This document shows, in pieces, positions 52,293 to 63,723 of a DNA stretch of 64,000 bases; positions within the stretch are counted from its first letter, which is position 1, and each line of letters starts with the position of its first letter. The stretch covers positions 124,001 to 188,000 of the forward strand of contig CANMHG010000001.1 of the NCBI GenBank assembly GCA_947497585.1, given 5' to 3'. The notes below the pieces were generated by a model. It saw nothing but the letters and a program-made list of their open reading frames with translations. It searched no databases and was not told where the DNA came from. This DNA comes from an uncultured Bacillaceae bacterium (lineage in GTDB: Bacteria > Bacillota > Bacilli > Bacillales > Bacillaceae_L). Both the position numbers and the translations under genes were made by a program.

Positions 52293-53210
52293 GTGAAAAA
52301 ACCATTATTATATGGATTATTATTATTTGTCATGGTCGTTTGGGGATTTAATGTCATTGCTGTAAAGATTATAGTCGAGAGTTTTTCTCCTGTAACTATA
52401 ACCTCATTGCGTGTTTTTTTAGCAGGGCTTGTTGTATTAGCGGTTTTATTCTATCGTAAGGAATTGAAAAGGGTAACTAAGCAAGAAGCAATTTATATAT
52501 TGATTGGTGCCTTTTCTGGAGTGCTAGGTCATCATTTATTTTTAGCAGTAGGATTAACTACTACAACTGCGTCAAATGCTGCGCTCATTTTGGGATTAAT
52601 ACCTTTGGTAACATCTATTTTTGCGGTCCTATTCTTAAAAGCACGTTTTACAATTACTAAACTACTAGGTGTTATTTTAGGATTTACAGGTGTATCGTTT
52701 ATTGTTATGAACGGGGCTGGAGTTCATTATATAAGCATTGGAGATTTCTATATCTTTTTATCGGTAATTGCTCAAGCTATTAGTTTTATCTTTATTAAGA
52801 AAGCCACTCAAACTTTACAAGCGAAGGTTATGACCTGCTACATGCTTATTTTAGGGGCAACTTTCTTATTTATTACAAGTTTAATAATGGATCCAAGCGG
52901 AATAACTAGTTTAAGTGAGGGGACTTCAGCTGCTTGGTTAATCTTTTTAGCGTCTGCAGTGATCGCTACAGGAATCGGTCATATGATTTACAACAGTGCT
53001 ATCCATCAATTAGGTGCTGGGGAGACTGCTATTTTTATAAACTTAACACCATTCTTTGCGCTAGTAGGCTCTGTCTTATTTCTAGGTGAGAGTATTACTT
53101 CGTTTCAATTACTTGGTTTTATCTTTATTATATCAGGCGTACTGTTGGGGAGCGGTATTTTCGATCATAGGTTCGTTCGAAACAGCAGTATTCCTTTAGC
53201 AAAATCTTAG
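52293..53210 (+). CDS. EamA-family (DMT) exporter, divergent copy
   Basis: 305 residues, ten hydrophobic segments, two EamA repeats (FVMVVWGFNVIAVKIIVESFSPVTITSLRVFLAG; FLSVIAQAISFIFIKKATQ). GTG 52293 with GGGATGAG upstream. Clearly different in sequence from the divergent neighbour, so not a recent duplicate. Substrate unknown. Confidence 0.85.
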   Translation: MKKPLLYGLLLFVMVVWGFNVIAVKIIVESFSPVTITSLRVFLAGLVVLAVLFYRKELKRVTKQEAIYILIGAFSGVLGHHLFLAVGLTTTTASNAALILGLIPLVTSIFAVLFLKARFTITKLLGVILGFTGVSFIVMNGAGVHYISIGDFYIFLSVIAQAISFIFIKKATQTLQAKVMTCYMLILGATFLFITSLIMDPSGITSLSEGTSAAWLIFLASAVIATGIGHMIYNSAIHQLGAGETAIFINLTPFFALVGSVLFLGESITSFQLLGFIFIISGVLLGSGIFDHRFVRNSSIPLAKS

Positions 53211-53217
53211 CTTCATA

Positions 53218-53254
53218 GAACGGAAAGACGTCTGCCGTTTTTCCGTTTTTTCTT
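53218..53254 (+). terminator. Intrinsic terminator
   Basis: AACGGAAA can pair with TTTTCCGTT-type sequence across a short loop, followed by TTTTTTC. Confidence 0.8.
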
Positions 53255-53355
53255 CTTTACACCCTCAATTTCTAAACGAAAGACCTCCTAACAATAATGA
53301 TTTCAATCATGTTAAAATGAAAATAACGAAAAAATCGTAAAGCAAGGTGATAATC

Positions 53356-55503
53356 ATGCTCGAACAAGCTAAACAACTCTTACAATCTTATTTTGGATAC
53401 TCATCTTTTCGAAAGGGCCAAGAAGAGATAATCTTAAATGTGTTAAATGGAGAGGACACACTGGGGATTATGCCAACAGGTGGAGGGAAATCGATTTGCT
53501 ATCAGATACCAGCTTTAATGGCTAAAGGGGTCACAATCGTTATATCTCCTCTTATTTCACTAATGAAAGATCAGGTAGATGCCCTTTTGCAGACCGGTAT
53601 TTCAGCAACATTTATTAATAGTAGTTTAAGTCATCAAGAAATAGAAAGTAGAATTGAAGAAGCTGCAATCGGAGAATATAAACTAATTTATATTGCACCA
53701 GAAAGGCTAGATTCAAGCTCATTTCGTAGATTACTTTATAAATTAGATGTTTCAATATTAGCTATAGATGAAGTACATTGTATTTCACAGTGGGGTCATG
53801 ATTTTAGACCGAGTTATCGTTCCATTCAATATATAATCCAGGAGTTACCAGTAAAGCCTGTAGTCATTGCTTTAACTGCTACAGCAACGAAAGAGGTCAC
53901 TTCCGATATTAGCCAATTATTATCAATTGATGAGCAGGATGTGTTTATAACAGGTTTTAAGAGGGAAAACCTTTTGTTTTCGGTTATTAAAGGTGAAAAT
54001 AAACGAGAATTTGTGAATCGGTACTTGAAAGAGAACCAAAATCAGGCTGGTATTATCTATGCTGCCACAAGAAGAGAAGTAAATGATTTGCATAATTTCT
54101 TAGTGAAGAGTGGGTATCGTGCAGGAAAATACCATGCTGGACTGTCAGAAGAGGAGCGCAATGATAATCAAGAAAAGTTTCTATATGATGATCTGACAAT
54201 TATGGTTGCAACAAATGCCTTTGGGATGGGAATAAACAAATCAAATGTCAGGTACGTGCTGCATTACAACCTTCCCAAAAACATTGAAGCCTATTATCAA
54301 GAAGCTGGACGAGCTGGTCGTGATGGAGAGCCGAGTGAATGTCATATTTTATACGGTGCACAGGATATTCAGCTTCAGAAGTTTTTGATTGAACAAACCG
54401 GCTTAGAGTTCGAGAAAAAACAGAATGAATATGTTAAATTGCAACAAATGATTGATTATTGTCATACTGAAAAGTGTTTACAATTATACATTCTCGAATA
54501 TTTTGGTGAGGAACATGATACCAGTGGTTGTGGGCGATGTCTACACTGTAGAGATAACCGCGAACAAATTGAAATTACAATAGATGCATTGAAAATTTTC
54601 TCGTGTATCAAACGAATGAATGAGAAGTTTGGAAAAACACTTGTCGCTCAAGTTCTAAAAGGATCAAATAATAAAAAGGTGAAACAGTTCCGTTTTAATG
54701 AATTATCGACCTATGGTCTAATGAAGGAATATACAGAAAAAGATATAGTTAGTCTCATTGATTTTTTAGTAGCTGAAGGCTATGTATCCTTATCGAACAG
54801 TCAGTTTCCAATCTTAACTTTAAATGAAAAAGCTTTGTTTGTGCTAAAAGGCCAGGAAAAGGTCTATAAAAAAGAAAAATTAAGAGCAAATACAATCATC
54901 GAGGATAATGGTTTATTTGAATTATTAAGAGATGTGAGGAAGAAGATTGCATCCCGTGACAGCATTCCACCTTACCTTGTTTTTTCAGATAGTACTTTAA
55001 GAGAGATGAGTCAGAGATGCCCACGAAATGAAAAAGAGATGTTTGCTGTTAAAGGTGTTGCACAGGTAAAATTTGAGCGTTTTGGTCAGGACTTTCTGCA
55101 AGTCATTCAAGAATACATCACTGAGCATGGTGAGCCTGACAGAAAGCTGATTGAAGCTGAGCTTGTTGAGACGGACGTAACAAATGATATTGACGATGGA
55201 CAACCCAGCCATATGGTATCTTATGAATACTTTCAAACAGGTATGGAACTAGAGACTATCTCTAAAAAACGAAATATGAAGTCTATGACAATTCAAAACC
55301 ACCTAATACGAGCTATCTCTGAAGGTCATGAAGTTGATTGGGAAAGAATTGTTCCAAATAAGTTTGAAGAATTGATTTTTTCAAAGATTGAAGAGTTAGG
55401 TGCTGATAAGCTAAAGCCTTTAAAAGAAGCACTGCCGGATGAAGTTGATTATTTTGCAATAAAAGGTGCAATTTGCAAAAGAAGCTTAATGTCTGTTATG
55501 TGA
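53356..55503 (+). CDS. recQ: RecQ-family ATP-dependent DNA helicase
   Basis: About 715 residues in full RecQ order: helicase domain with GGGKSICYQIPAL (P-loop, residues ~40-52) and DEVHC (Walker B), second RecA domain with MVATNAFGMGINKSNVR and QEAGRAGRDGEPS, RQC zinc site (CHTEKC...CGRCLHC), winged helix, HRDC domain around ELLRDVRKKIASRDSIPPYLVFSDSTLREM, and a C-terminal helix-turn-helix (HTH_40-like). Unwinds DNA 3'-5' in recombination repair. ATG 53356 with AAGGTG. It is longer than B. subtilis RecQ. Confidence 0.95.
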   Translation: MLEQAKQLLQSYFGYSSFRKGQEEIILNVLNGEDTLGIMPTGGGKSICYQIPALMAKGVTIVISPLISLMKDQVDALLQTGISATFINSSLSHQEIESRIEEAAIGEYKLIYIAPERLDSSSFRRLLYKLDVSILAIDEVHCISQWGHDFRPSYRSIQYIIQELPVKPVVIALTATATKEVTSDISQLLSIDEQDVFITGFKRENLLFSVIKGENKREFVNRYLKENQNQAGIIYAATRREVNDLHNFLVKSGYRAGKYHAGLSEEERNDNQEKFLYDDLTIMVATNAFGMGINKSNVRYVLHYNLPKNIEAYYQEAGRAGRDGEPSECHILYGAQDIQLQKFLIEQTGLEFEKKQNEYVKLQQMIDYCHTEKCLQLYILEYFGEEHDTSGCGRCLHCRDNREQIEITIDALKIFSCIKRMNEKFGKTLVAQVLKGSNNKKVKQFRFNELSTYGLMKEYTEKDIVSLIDFLVAEGYVSLSNSQFPILTLNEKALFVLKGQEKVYKKEKLRANTIIEDNGLFELLRDVRKKIASRDSIPPYLVFSDSTLREMSQRCPRNEKEMFAVKGVAQVKFERFGQDFLQVIQEYITEHGEPDRKLIEAELVETDVTNDIDDGQPSHMVSYEYFQTGMELETISKKRNMKSMTIQNHLIRAISEGHEVDWERIVPNKFEELIFSKIEELGADKLKPLKEALPDEVDYFAIKGAICKRSLMSVM

Positions 55504-55561
55504 TGCTCATAAACTAATAATAGTAGATGCTGTTAATCATTCGTTAGTAGGGGGAATATTT

Positions 55562-57798
<2,237 letters not shown>

Positions 57799-57851
57799 TT
57801 GGAATTAAAGTGATAAACTCAAAATAAGTTAATATATGGATCGATTCACAA

Positions 57852-57900
57852 AGACCACAAATACATTATAGATTCTATAGTGTTTCGTGGTCTTCTTTAC
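57852..57900 (+). terminator. Terminator-like hairpin in the glpD leader, possible GlpP target
   Basis: AGACCAC (57852-57858) pairs with GTGGTCT (57887-57893), with an inner helix ACATTATAG/CTATAGTGT, then TCTTTAC. It lies in the 120-bp leader just before glpD. In B. subtilis, GlpP antiterminates a comparable glpD leader hairpin in response to glycerol-3-phosphate; the same use here is an inference. Confidence 0.7.
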
Positions 57901-57920
57901 GATTAAAGGAGGTTTATAAA

Positions 57921-59567
57921 ATGAATGTGAAGTTTTCGGGGATGGCAAGATCCATCATTTTATATGACCTTAAAGATAAAGAAGTAGATGTGTTGGTGAT
58001 TGGAGGAGGAATTACAGGTGCGGGTATCGCATTAGATGCTGCCAGTCGAGATTTATCTACAGTTTTAGTTGAAATGCAAGACTTTGCTGCCGGAACCTCC
58101 AGTCGATCAACCAAGCTTGTTCATGGTGGACTTCGCTATCTAAAGCAATTTGAAGTGAAAATGGTGTCTGATGTTGGAAAAGAACGTGCTGTTGTCTATG
58201 AAAATGGTCCGCATGTCACTACACCCGAATGGATGCTTTTACCCATTTACAAAGGGGGAACGTTTGGTAAGTTTTCTACAACTATTGGCTTACGAGTATA
58301 TGATTTTCTAGCGGGAGTTAAAAAATCTGAACGAAGAAAAATGCTCAATGCTTCAACCACTTTAGAAAAAGAACCCCTTTTGAAAAAAGAAGGACTGAAA
58401 GGTAGCGGCTATTACGTTGAATATCGTACAGATGATGCTAGGCTTACAATTGAAGTAATTAAGAAAGCTGTCGAATTTGGTACAAGAGCTGTAAATTATA
58501 CAAAGGTGGTTGATTTTCTTTTCAAAAATAAGAAAATCATTGGTGTAAAGGTAGTTGATCAGTTAACAGGTAAAGCATTTAACCTTTATGCAAAAAAAAT
58601 CGTGAATGCTACAGGACCTTGGGTTGATCTTGTCAGAAAATATGACCTTTCACGAAATGACAAGACATTAAAACTAACAAAGGGTGTTCATATTGTTATT
58701 GATCAAAAACGTTTCCCGCTAAAACAAGCGATTTATTTTGATACTCCAGATAATCGAATGGTTTTTGCGATACCGAGGGATGGAAAGACCTATGTAGGTA
58801 CAACAGACACCTTTTATGAAGATGAATTAACTAATCCTCTAATAACCAAATCTGATCGGGATTATCTTATTCAAACCATTAATCACATGTTCCCAACTAT
58901 AAAAATTACCTCTGAGGATATTGAATCCAGTTGGTCTGGCCTGCGACCATTAATCCATGAAGAAGGGAAACATCCTTCAGAAATATCACGAAAAGATGAA
59001 ATTTGGGTGTCTGAATCTGGTTTAATAACGATTGCTGGTGGAAAATTAACCGGCTATCGAAAAATGGCAGAGACAGTTGTCGACTTGATTGGCTCTAGTT
59101 TTAAAAAGGAAGCAGGAAGAAAGTTGCCATGTTGTCGTACAAAGAATATTCCAATTTCCGGTGGTGATGTAGTTGATCTTGAAAAATTTATAGAAGAGCA
59201 GTCAGATCTTGCACATAAATTTGAATTAACTAAAGAGCAGGGACGAAAACTTGCACAGCAATACGGTTCAAACATAACGAAGATCTATTCAATTCTTACG
59301 GAAAATAAAAATATAAACAAATATCAATTACCTGAAGATCTTATTGGACCTCTTATATATGGCATAGAGTATGAAATGGTTGTAAAACCTAGTGATTTTT
59401 ATATTAGAAGAACTGGAGCGTTATATTTTGATCTAAACCTAATTGAACAATCAAAAGACAAGGTTCTTACGTTCATGTCTCATTATTTTAAGTGGTCACC
59501 TAAGGAAACTGAAGTTTATAAAATGGAACTTGAACATCAAATTGAGAATGCAAAAACATATTACTAA
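57921..59567 (+). CDS. glpD: Aerobic glycerol-3-phosphate dehydrogenase
   Basis: 548 residues, normal size. FAD-binding GxGxxG in DVLVIGGGITGAGIALDAASR, then TSSRSTKLVHGGLRYLKQFE (GlpD signature) and GGKLTGYRKMAE near the C-terminal part. Oxidises sn-glycerol-3-phosphate to dihydroxyacetone phosphate and passes electrons to the quinone pool at the membrane. AAAGGAGG ribosome site before ATG 57921. Follows glpK by about 120 bp with a terminator leader. Confidence 0.97.
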   Translation: MNVKFSGMARSIILYDLKDKEVDVLVIGGGITGAGIALDAASRDLSTVLVEMQDFAAGTSSRSTKLVHGGLRYLKQFEVKMVSDVGKERAVVYENGPHVTTPEWMLLPIYKGGTFGKFSTTIGLRVYDFLAGVKKSERRKMLNASTTLEKEPLLKKEGLKGSGYYVEYRTDDARLTIEVIKKAVEFGTRAVNYTKVVDFLFKNKKIIGVKVVDQLTGKAFNLYAKKIVNATGPWVDLVRKYDLSRNDKTLKLTKGVHIVIDQKRFPLKQAIYFDTPDNRMVFAIPRDGKTYVGTTDTFYEDELTNPLITKSDRDYLIQTINHMFPTIKITSEDIESSWSGLRPLIHEEGKHPSEISRKDEIWVSESGLITIAGGKLTGYRKMAETVVDLIGSSFKKEAGRKLPCCRTKNIPISGGDVVDLEKFIEEQSDLAHKFELTKEQGRKLAQQYGSNITKIYSILTENKNINKYQLPEDLIGPLIYGIEYEMVVKPSDFYIRRTGALYFDLNLIEQSKDKVLTFMSHYFKWSPKETEVYKMELEHQIENAKTYY

Positions 59568-59853
59568 AGAATTACTTCTTACTATAGGTGATGTCCTCTT
59601 AAAAGGGACTTTGCCTTTTTTGGTTAGTAAATAATATGATTAATTTTCGTGAAATCTCCCAATAGTAATGATATAGTTATTAACTTTGTGAAAAAATGTA
59701 CGAATTCCTAACAAAGCCGTGCAGTTATTGACGAAATATTCTATAATAGTAAAGAAGAGGATGCTGTGATTTTAAAAGTGTGAAAAAAAGCACACCTAAT
59801 TTACTCATCCTATGCTATCCTCTCTATATACAACTTTGTAAGAGGTGAAGAAT
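59568..59853. other. Intergenic stretch between glpD and the CysJ-like gene
   Basis: Holds GTGTG-N8-CACAC near 59780, a possible small operator or weak hairpin, and an AT-rich promoter region. No gene seen. A weak T-rich hairpin (TGTCCTCTTAAAAGGGAC) near 59590 may end the glpD transcript. Confidence 0.4.
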
Positions 59854-61038
59854 ATGCAACCTACTGTAGTAGAAAATTTAGAACATAAAAAGGAAGAGAA
59901 AAAAGTGCCAACATATTCTAGAACGAATCCATTTCAAGCGAAGGTTCTTGAAAATATAAATCTAAATGGTGCTGGTTCAAGTAAAGAAACAAGACATATT
60001 GAGTTGTCCTTAAAAGGGTCTGATCTTTCGTATATTCCAGGAGATTGTCTAGGGATTATCCCAGAAAATGACCCAGAACTAGTCGCTACCCTTCTTGAAG
60101 AAATGAACTGGGATTCAGAAACAATTGTAACCATTAATAAGCAAGGTGAAACACTTCCACTTAAAGATGCGTTAACAAGCTTCTTTGAAATTACGTTATT
60201 AACAAAGAAAATCATGCAGCAGGCAGCTGAATTAACAGATAGTGCAGATCTGAAAAACCTTGTTGCAATTGAAAATGCTGACCAGTTGAAAGAGTATATT
60301 GATGGTCGTGACTTACTTGATATGTTACGAGATTTTGGTCCTTGGAATGCATCTGCTGAAGAAATCGTTGCTTTATTAAGAAAAATGCCACCACGTCTAT
60401 ATTCGATAGCAAGTAGCTTTGTGGCTAACCCTGATGAAGTTCATTTAACAATTGGTGCAGTTCGCTATACTGCTCATGGACGTGAGCGTAAAGGGGTATG
60501 TTCAGTACAATGTGCTGAGCGTGTTCAAGAAGGTGAAACATTACCTGTGTTTATTCAACAAAACAAACACTTTAACTTACCTGAGTCTTTAGAGACAGAC
60601 ATCATTATGGTTGGGCCGGGGACAGGCATCGCACCATTCCGTTCGTTTATTCAAGAACGTGCAGTAAATGGTACAACAGGTAAAACGTGGTTATTCTTTG
60701 GTGACCAACGTTCCGCAACAGATTTCCTATACCAAGAAGAACTAACGAAACACCAAGAAAACGGTGTATTAACAAAATTAGATGCTGCTTTTTCTCGTGA
60801 CACAGAAGAAAAAGTTTATGTACAACATAAAATGGCTGAGAATAGCAAAGAGTTATTTGAATGGCTACAAAATGGTGCCTACTTCTATGTATGTGGAGAT
60901 AAGCAATACATGGCGAAAGATGTTCATAATACACTTATCGAGATTATCGCAAAAGAAGGATCAATGTCTCAAGAAGACGCTGAAGCCTATTTAAATGACA
61001 TGCAAAAACAGAAGCGTTACCAACGTGATGTATATTAA
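59854..61038 (+). CDS. CysJ-like sulfite reductase flavoprotein lacking the flavodoxin domain
   Basis: About 394 residues. Matches only the C-terminal FAD/NADPH half of CysJ: TRHIELSLKGSDLSYIPGDCLGI, RLYSIASSFVANPDEVHLTI (FAD-binding), GVCSVQC, MVGPGTGIAPFRSFIQER (NADP-binding), FFGDQRSATDFLYQEE and FYVCGDKQYMAKDVH. The ~200-residue FMN domain of classical CysJ (about 600 residues) is missing and no upstream remnant is seen. ATG 59854 with AGAGGTGA. No cysI neighbour. Electron acceptor uncertain. Confidence 0.9.
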   Translation: MQPTVVENLEHKKEEKKVPTYSRTNPFQAKVLENINLNGAGSSKETRHIELSLKGSDLSYIPGDCLGIIPENDPELVATLLEEMNWDSETIVTINKQGETLPLKDALTSFFEITLLTKKIMQQAAELTDSADLKNLVAIENADQLKEYIDGRDLLDMLRDFGPWNASAEEIVALLRKMPPRLYSIASSFVANPDEVHLTIGAVRYTAHGRERKGVCSVQCAERVQEGETLPVFIQQNKHFNLPESLETDIIMVGPGTGIAPFRSFIQERAVNGTTGKTWLFFGDQRSATDFLYQEELTKHQENGVLTKLDAAFSRDTEEKVYVQHKMAENSKELFEWLQNGAYFYVCGDKQYMAKDVHNTLIEIIAKEGSMSQEDAEAYLNDMQKQKRYQRDVY

Positions 61039-61045
61039 GAAATAA

Positions 61046-61100
61046 AAAAGTGACTTTTATTTCCGTTTTAACACGGTCATAAAGGTCACTCTTTTTTTTA
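61046..61100. terminator. Bidirectional terminator
   Basis: AGTGACTTTTAT pairs with ATAAAGGTCACT around a GC-containing loop, with A- and T-runs on the outside; between convergent genes. Confidence 0.88.
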
Positions 61101-61424
61101 CGGAAAATACCGATCTGGTATATCAAATAAGCCACGAAGCTGATCAACTGCACTATATAGTTCTTTATCTTTTTCACCGGTAAAAGCAAACTTTTCTATA
61201 TCACTATAAGTATCAAGTAACATCATAACTGGATGATTCGGATTGTATTCTTGTTCACTCGCTGGTTCGGTTACTACTCCATCAATCTTTTCAATTTCTT
61301 CATCGGATGATGATTGTACACCTTCTCTTATCTTTTCAAGTTTAGATTTAAGATCAGAGGGCATCTCCTCTGAATGATTCATACAAATCTCAACTATATG
61401 CAACATTAAATCCTTTTTATTCAT
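61098..61424 (-). CDS. Hypothetical acidic protein
   Basis: 108 residues, soluble, rich in Glu and Ser; helical pattern at both ends (LHIVEICMNHSEEMPSDLKSKLEKI; DKELYSAVDQLRGLFDIP). AAAGGAGT ribosome site upstream of ATG 61424. Single gene with terminator. No family recognised. Confidence 0.65.
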   Translation of the reverse strand: MNKKDLMLHIVEICMNHSEEMPSDLKSKLEKIREGVQSSSDEEIEKIDGVVTEPASEQEYNPNHPVMMLLDTYSDIEKFAFTGEKDKELYSAVDQLRGLFDIPDRYFP

Positions 61425-61553
61425 ATAACCGGTACTCCTTTCCTATATGTCTTTACTTATAATTTCTAGTGTGTAAGAAAATTATGTAGTACTTCTCATA
61501 GATATTTTACAGGAGGTAGAAACTAAAGATACAAGAGATATAGGAGTGAGAAA

Positions 61554-62507
61554 ATGAAGCCAATTGTTCCAATGGAACCCGTTCGAAGTGATTCCATACC
61601 AGAAGGTCAAGATTGGATTGCTCAGATAAAATGGGATGGGGTCAGAATCCTAACGTACTTTGAAGATAATAAAGTACAGTTATTCAACCGTAAGTTAAAC
61701 GAAAGAACAAAGCATTTTCCTGAGGTTGCCGACATTACTTCTTATTGTTCAGCTGATTCAGTCATACTAGATGGTGAAGTGATTGCACTTAGTGATGCAG
61801 GAACACCGTCTTTTCAAGCTGTAATGAAACGAGATGGTTTGAGAAGACTTGACCGTGTTAGTGAAGTTCAGCAGCATACGCCAATTACCTATATGGTATT
61901 TGATATTTTGTATTATAACGGAGAATGGGTTAACACCAAACCATGGAGTGAAAGAATGGAATTATTAGCTCAAATTTTGACTCCAAATGATACGATTCAA
62001 CTTGTCCCAAGCGTGGAGAACGGTGCTGCCTTATTCGAGGCAATTAAAGAGCATGGCATGGAAGGTATTATTATGAAGCAAACTAATTCACCACATATTC
62101 TAGGTGGTGCAAAGAAGGATTATTGGTTAAAAGTAAAAAATTATCGTGATATTTTCGCGATTATTGGTGGTTTTACATTACGAGCAGGAACAGTGAACGC
62201 AGTACTGCTAGGAGTTTATCATGAGAATAAGTTTGTCTATATTGGTCACACAGGTACCGGCAAGTTATCAACCCAAGACTGGAAAGACCTTACAGCCGTA
62301 CTAAAACAAATTGAGATCGAACAATCTCCATTTGTAAATCTTCCAAATTCATCAGCTACATACTGGGTGGAACCAAAAATTACGACGAAGATTATGTTTG
62401 CTGAATGGACTGAAGGGATGTCACTACGACAGCCTAGTATTCAGGCATTCGTAGATGTACCAGAAAGTGAATGTACGCTTTTTCAGGAACAAGACCGATC
62501 GGAGTAG
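61554..62507 (+). CDS. ATP-dependent DNA ligase (stand-alone LigC/LigB-like)
   Basis: 317 residues. Adenylation motif KWDGVR (AMP-accepting Lys, about residue 29) in IAQIKWDGVRILTYF, motif III ILDGEVIAL, motif IV EGIIMKQ and motif V DYWLKVKNYRD followed by an OB-fold. No polymerase or nuclease domain of LigD and no Ku gene next to it. Joins DNA nicks with ATP; role probably in repair. Start ATG 61554 with AGGAGTGAG. Confidence 0.92.
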   Translation: MKPIVPMEPVRSDSIPEGQDWIAQIKWDGVRILTYFEDNKVQLFNRKLNERTKHFPEVADITSYCSADSVILDGEVIALSDAGTPSFQAVMKRDGLRRLDRVSEVQQHTPITYMVFDILYYNGEWVNTKPWSERMELLAQILTPNDTIQLVPSVENGAALFEAIKEHGMEGIIMKQTNSPHILGGAKKDYWLKVKNYRDIFAIIGGFTLRAGTVNAVLLGVYHENKFVYIGHTGTGKLSTQDWKDLTAVLKQIEIEQSPFVNLPNSSATYWVEPKITTKIMFAEWTEGMSLRQPSIQAFVDVPESECTLFQEQDRSE

Positions 62508-62533
62508 AGTCATAATAAGGTGAATTTGGTAAT

Positions 62534-62575
62534 ATCAAAAAGCTCACTAGTATTCCAACTAGTGAGTTTTTTGAT
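62534..62575 (+). terminator. Intrinsic terminator
   Basis: ATCAAAAAGCTCACTAGT pairs with ACTAGTGAGTTTTTTGAT across a short loop; located after the ligase gene. Confidence 0.92.
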
Positions 62576-62662
62576 AACATAATTACTTTTTAAAGTAATT
62601 TTAATTGCCTTTAAGGGTAATTTAGTTTATTATTGTGGTAACTATGGAAGGAGTTGGAAGTA

Positions 62663-63712
62663 GTGGACCAAATAAGACTAAATGTCCCTTTGTTACGAAA
62701 AAGAGTACCAAATCTTACAGCAGCTGCGCGTTCAGTTGGCCTTCGACCGGCAACTGTCTCGAATCTTTGCACAGGGAAAATTCCAATTGAGCGTGCGGAA
62801 GTTCGAACACTTATTGCCCTAGCAACAATAGCTGAATGTTCGCTAGATGAATTAATCCTTCGGGGACATGGAGGAGAGATGATTGAAACAGGTATTAAGG
62901 TAGTGGACTTTTTTGCACCGTTAGTTTCTAGAGGTATTAATGGATTTGTTGCACGGCCGGGGATGGGGCAACTTGTTTTACTCGCAGAGATGTTCAAAAG
63001 ATTATCTGACAAGGGGTATGAGACAGTGTTCTTATTATCAACTAATGCCGACCCTGGAGTGAGCGATGTTATAGAGGTTGCTTCAAACGTCTGTAACAAT
63101 GTAGAAGAAGTGTACAACCATATCCTAAAAATAGGACAGAATCAAGAGGTAGCTCTTGCTACAGATCGTTCACTTGTGTTGAATGGCGAGTTATATACAC
63201 TTTATGATCGTTTACATAAGAAAGGCATTGAACTCATAACGACCTTCTTAGTGGATCCCCGTGGTGATGCGGTTGATGAAGAGGAGCCATTTGGGCCATT
63301 AGAATCACTATGGCAATTTGATGCAGATTTAGCCTCAAGAAGAATGTATCCTTCAGTCAATCCAATTCAATCCACTTCTGTAATTATTGAAGATTCACAG
63401 TTAGAACCTAGCCATAACCTCTTACTACAACGAGCGAGAAAGTTATTAAGACGTTATCGTGAATTAAGATTTTTAGTTAATGCAGTTGGATTTGAAAAGT
63501 TACCTTTCTTAGATATGCAGGTGTATATGAGGGGAGAACGATTAGAGGCTTACCTAACACAACCATTTTTTGTTGCTGAAAGCTTTACAAATAAACCTGG
63601 TGAATATGTTAAACTACAGGACACACTCAGAGACGTCCAACAAATTATTGATGGTGCATTAGATGATATTGATGCTACGGAATTTTCTTACATAGGAAAA
63701 TTACATATTTAG
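62663..63712 (+). CDS. Helix-turn-helix fused to a degenerate F1 ATPase beta-like domain
   Basis: 349 residues. Residues 8-68 form an XRE/MerR-like helix-turn-helix (LTAAARSVGLRPATVSNLCT). Residues 72-112 match F1 ATP synthase beta (ETGIKVVDFFAP), but the P-loop GGAGVGKTV reads ARPGMGQLV, losing Lys and Thr. Residues ~212-240 match the beta-subunit block SRRMYPSVNPIQSTS, and 264-322 match the C-terminal helical domain (RYRELRFLVNAVG, LTQPFFVAESFTNKPGEYV). The catalytic Glu loop (GERTREG in beta) and DELSEED are not conserved. GTG 62663 with GGAAGGAG. Probable DNA-binding pseudo-ATPase; function unknown. Confidence 0.85.
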   Translation: MDQIRLNVPLLRKRVPNLTAAARSVGLRPATVSNLCTGKIPIERAEVRTLIALATIAECSLDELILRGHGGEMIETGIKVVDFFAPLVSRGINGFVARPGMGQLVLLAEMFKRLSDKGYETVFLLSTNADPGVSDVIEVASNVCNNVEEVYNHILKIGQNQEVALATDRSLVLNGELYTLYDRLHKKGIELITTFLVDPRGDAVDEEEPFGPLESLWQFDADLASRRMYPSVNPIQSTSVIIEDSQLEPSHNLLLQRARKLLRRYRELRFLVNAVGFEKLPFLDMQVYMRGERLEAYLTQPFFVAESFTNKPGEYVKLQDTLRDVQQIIDGALDDIDATEFSYIGKLHI

Positions 63713-63723
63713 GAGGTTAGAAC

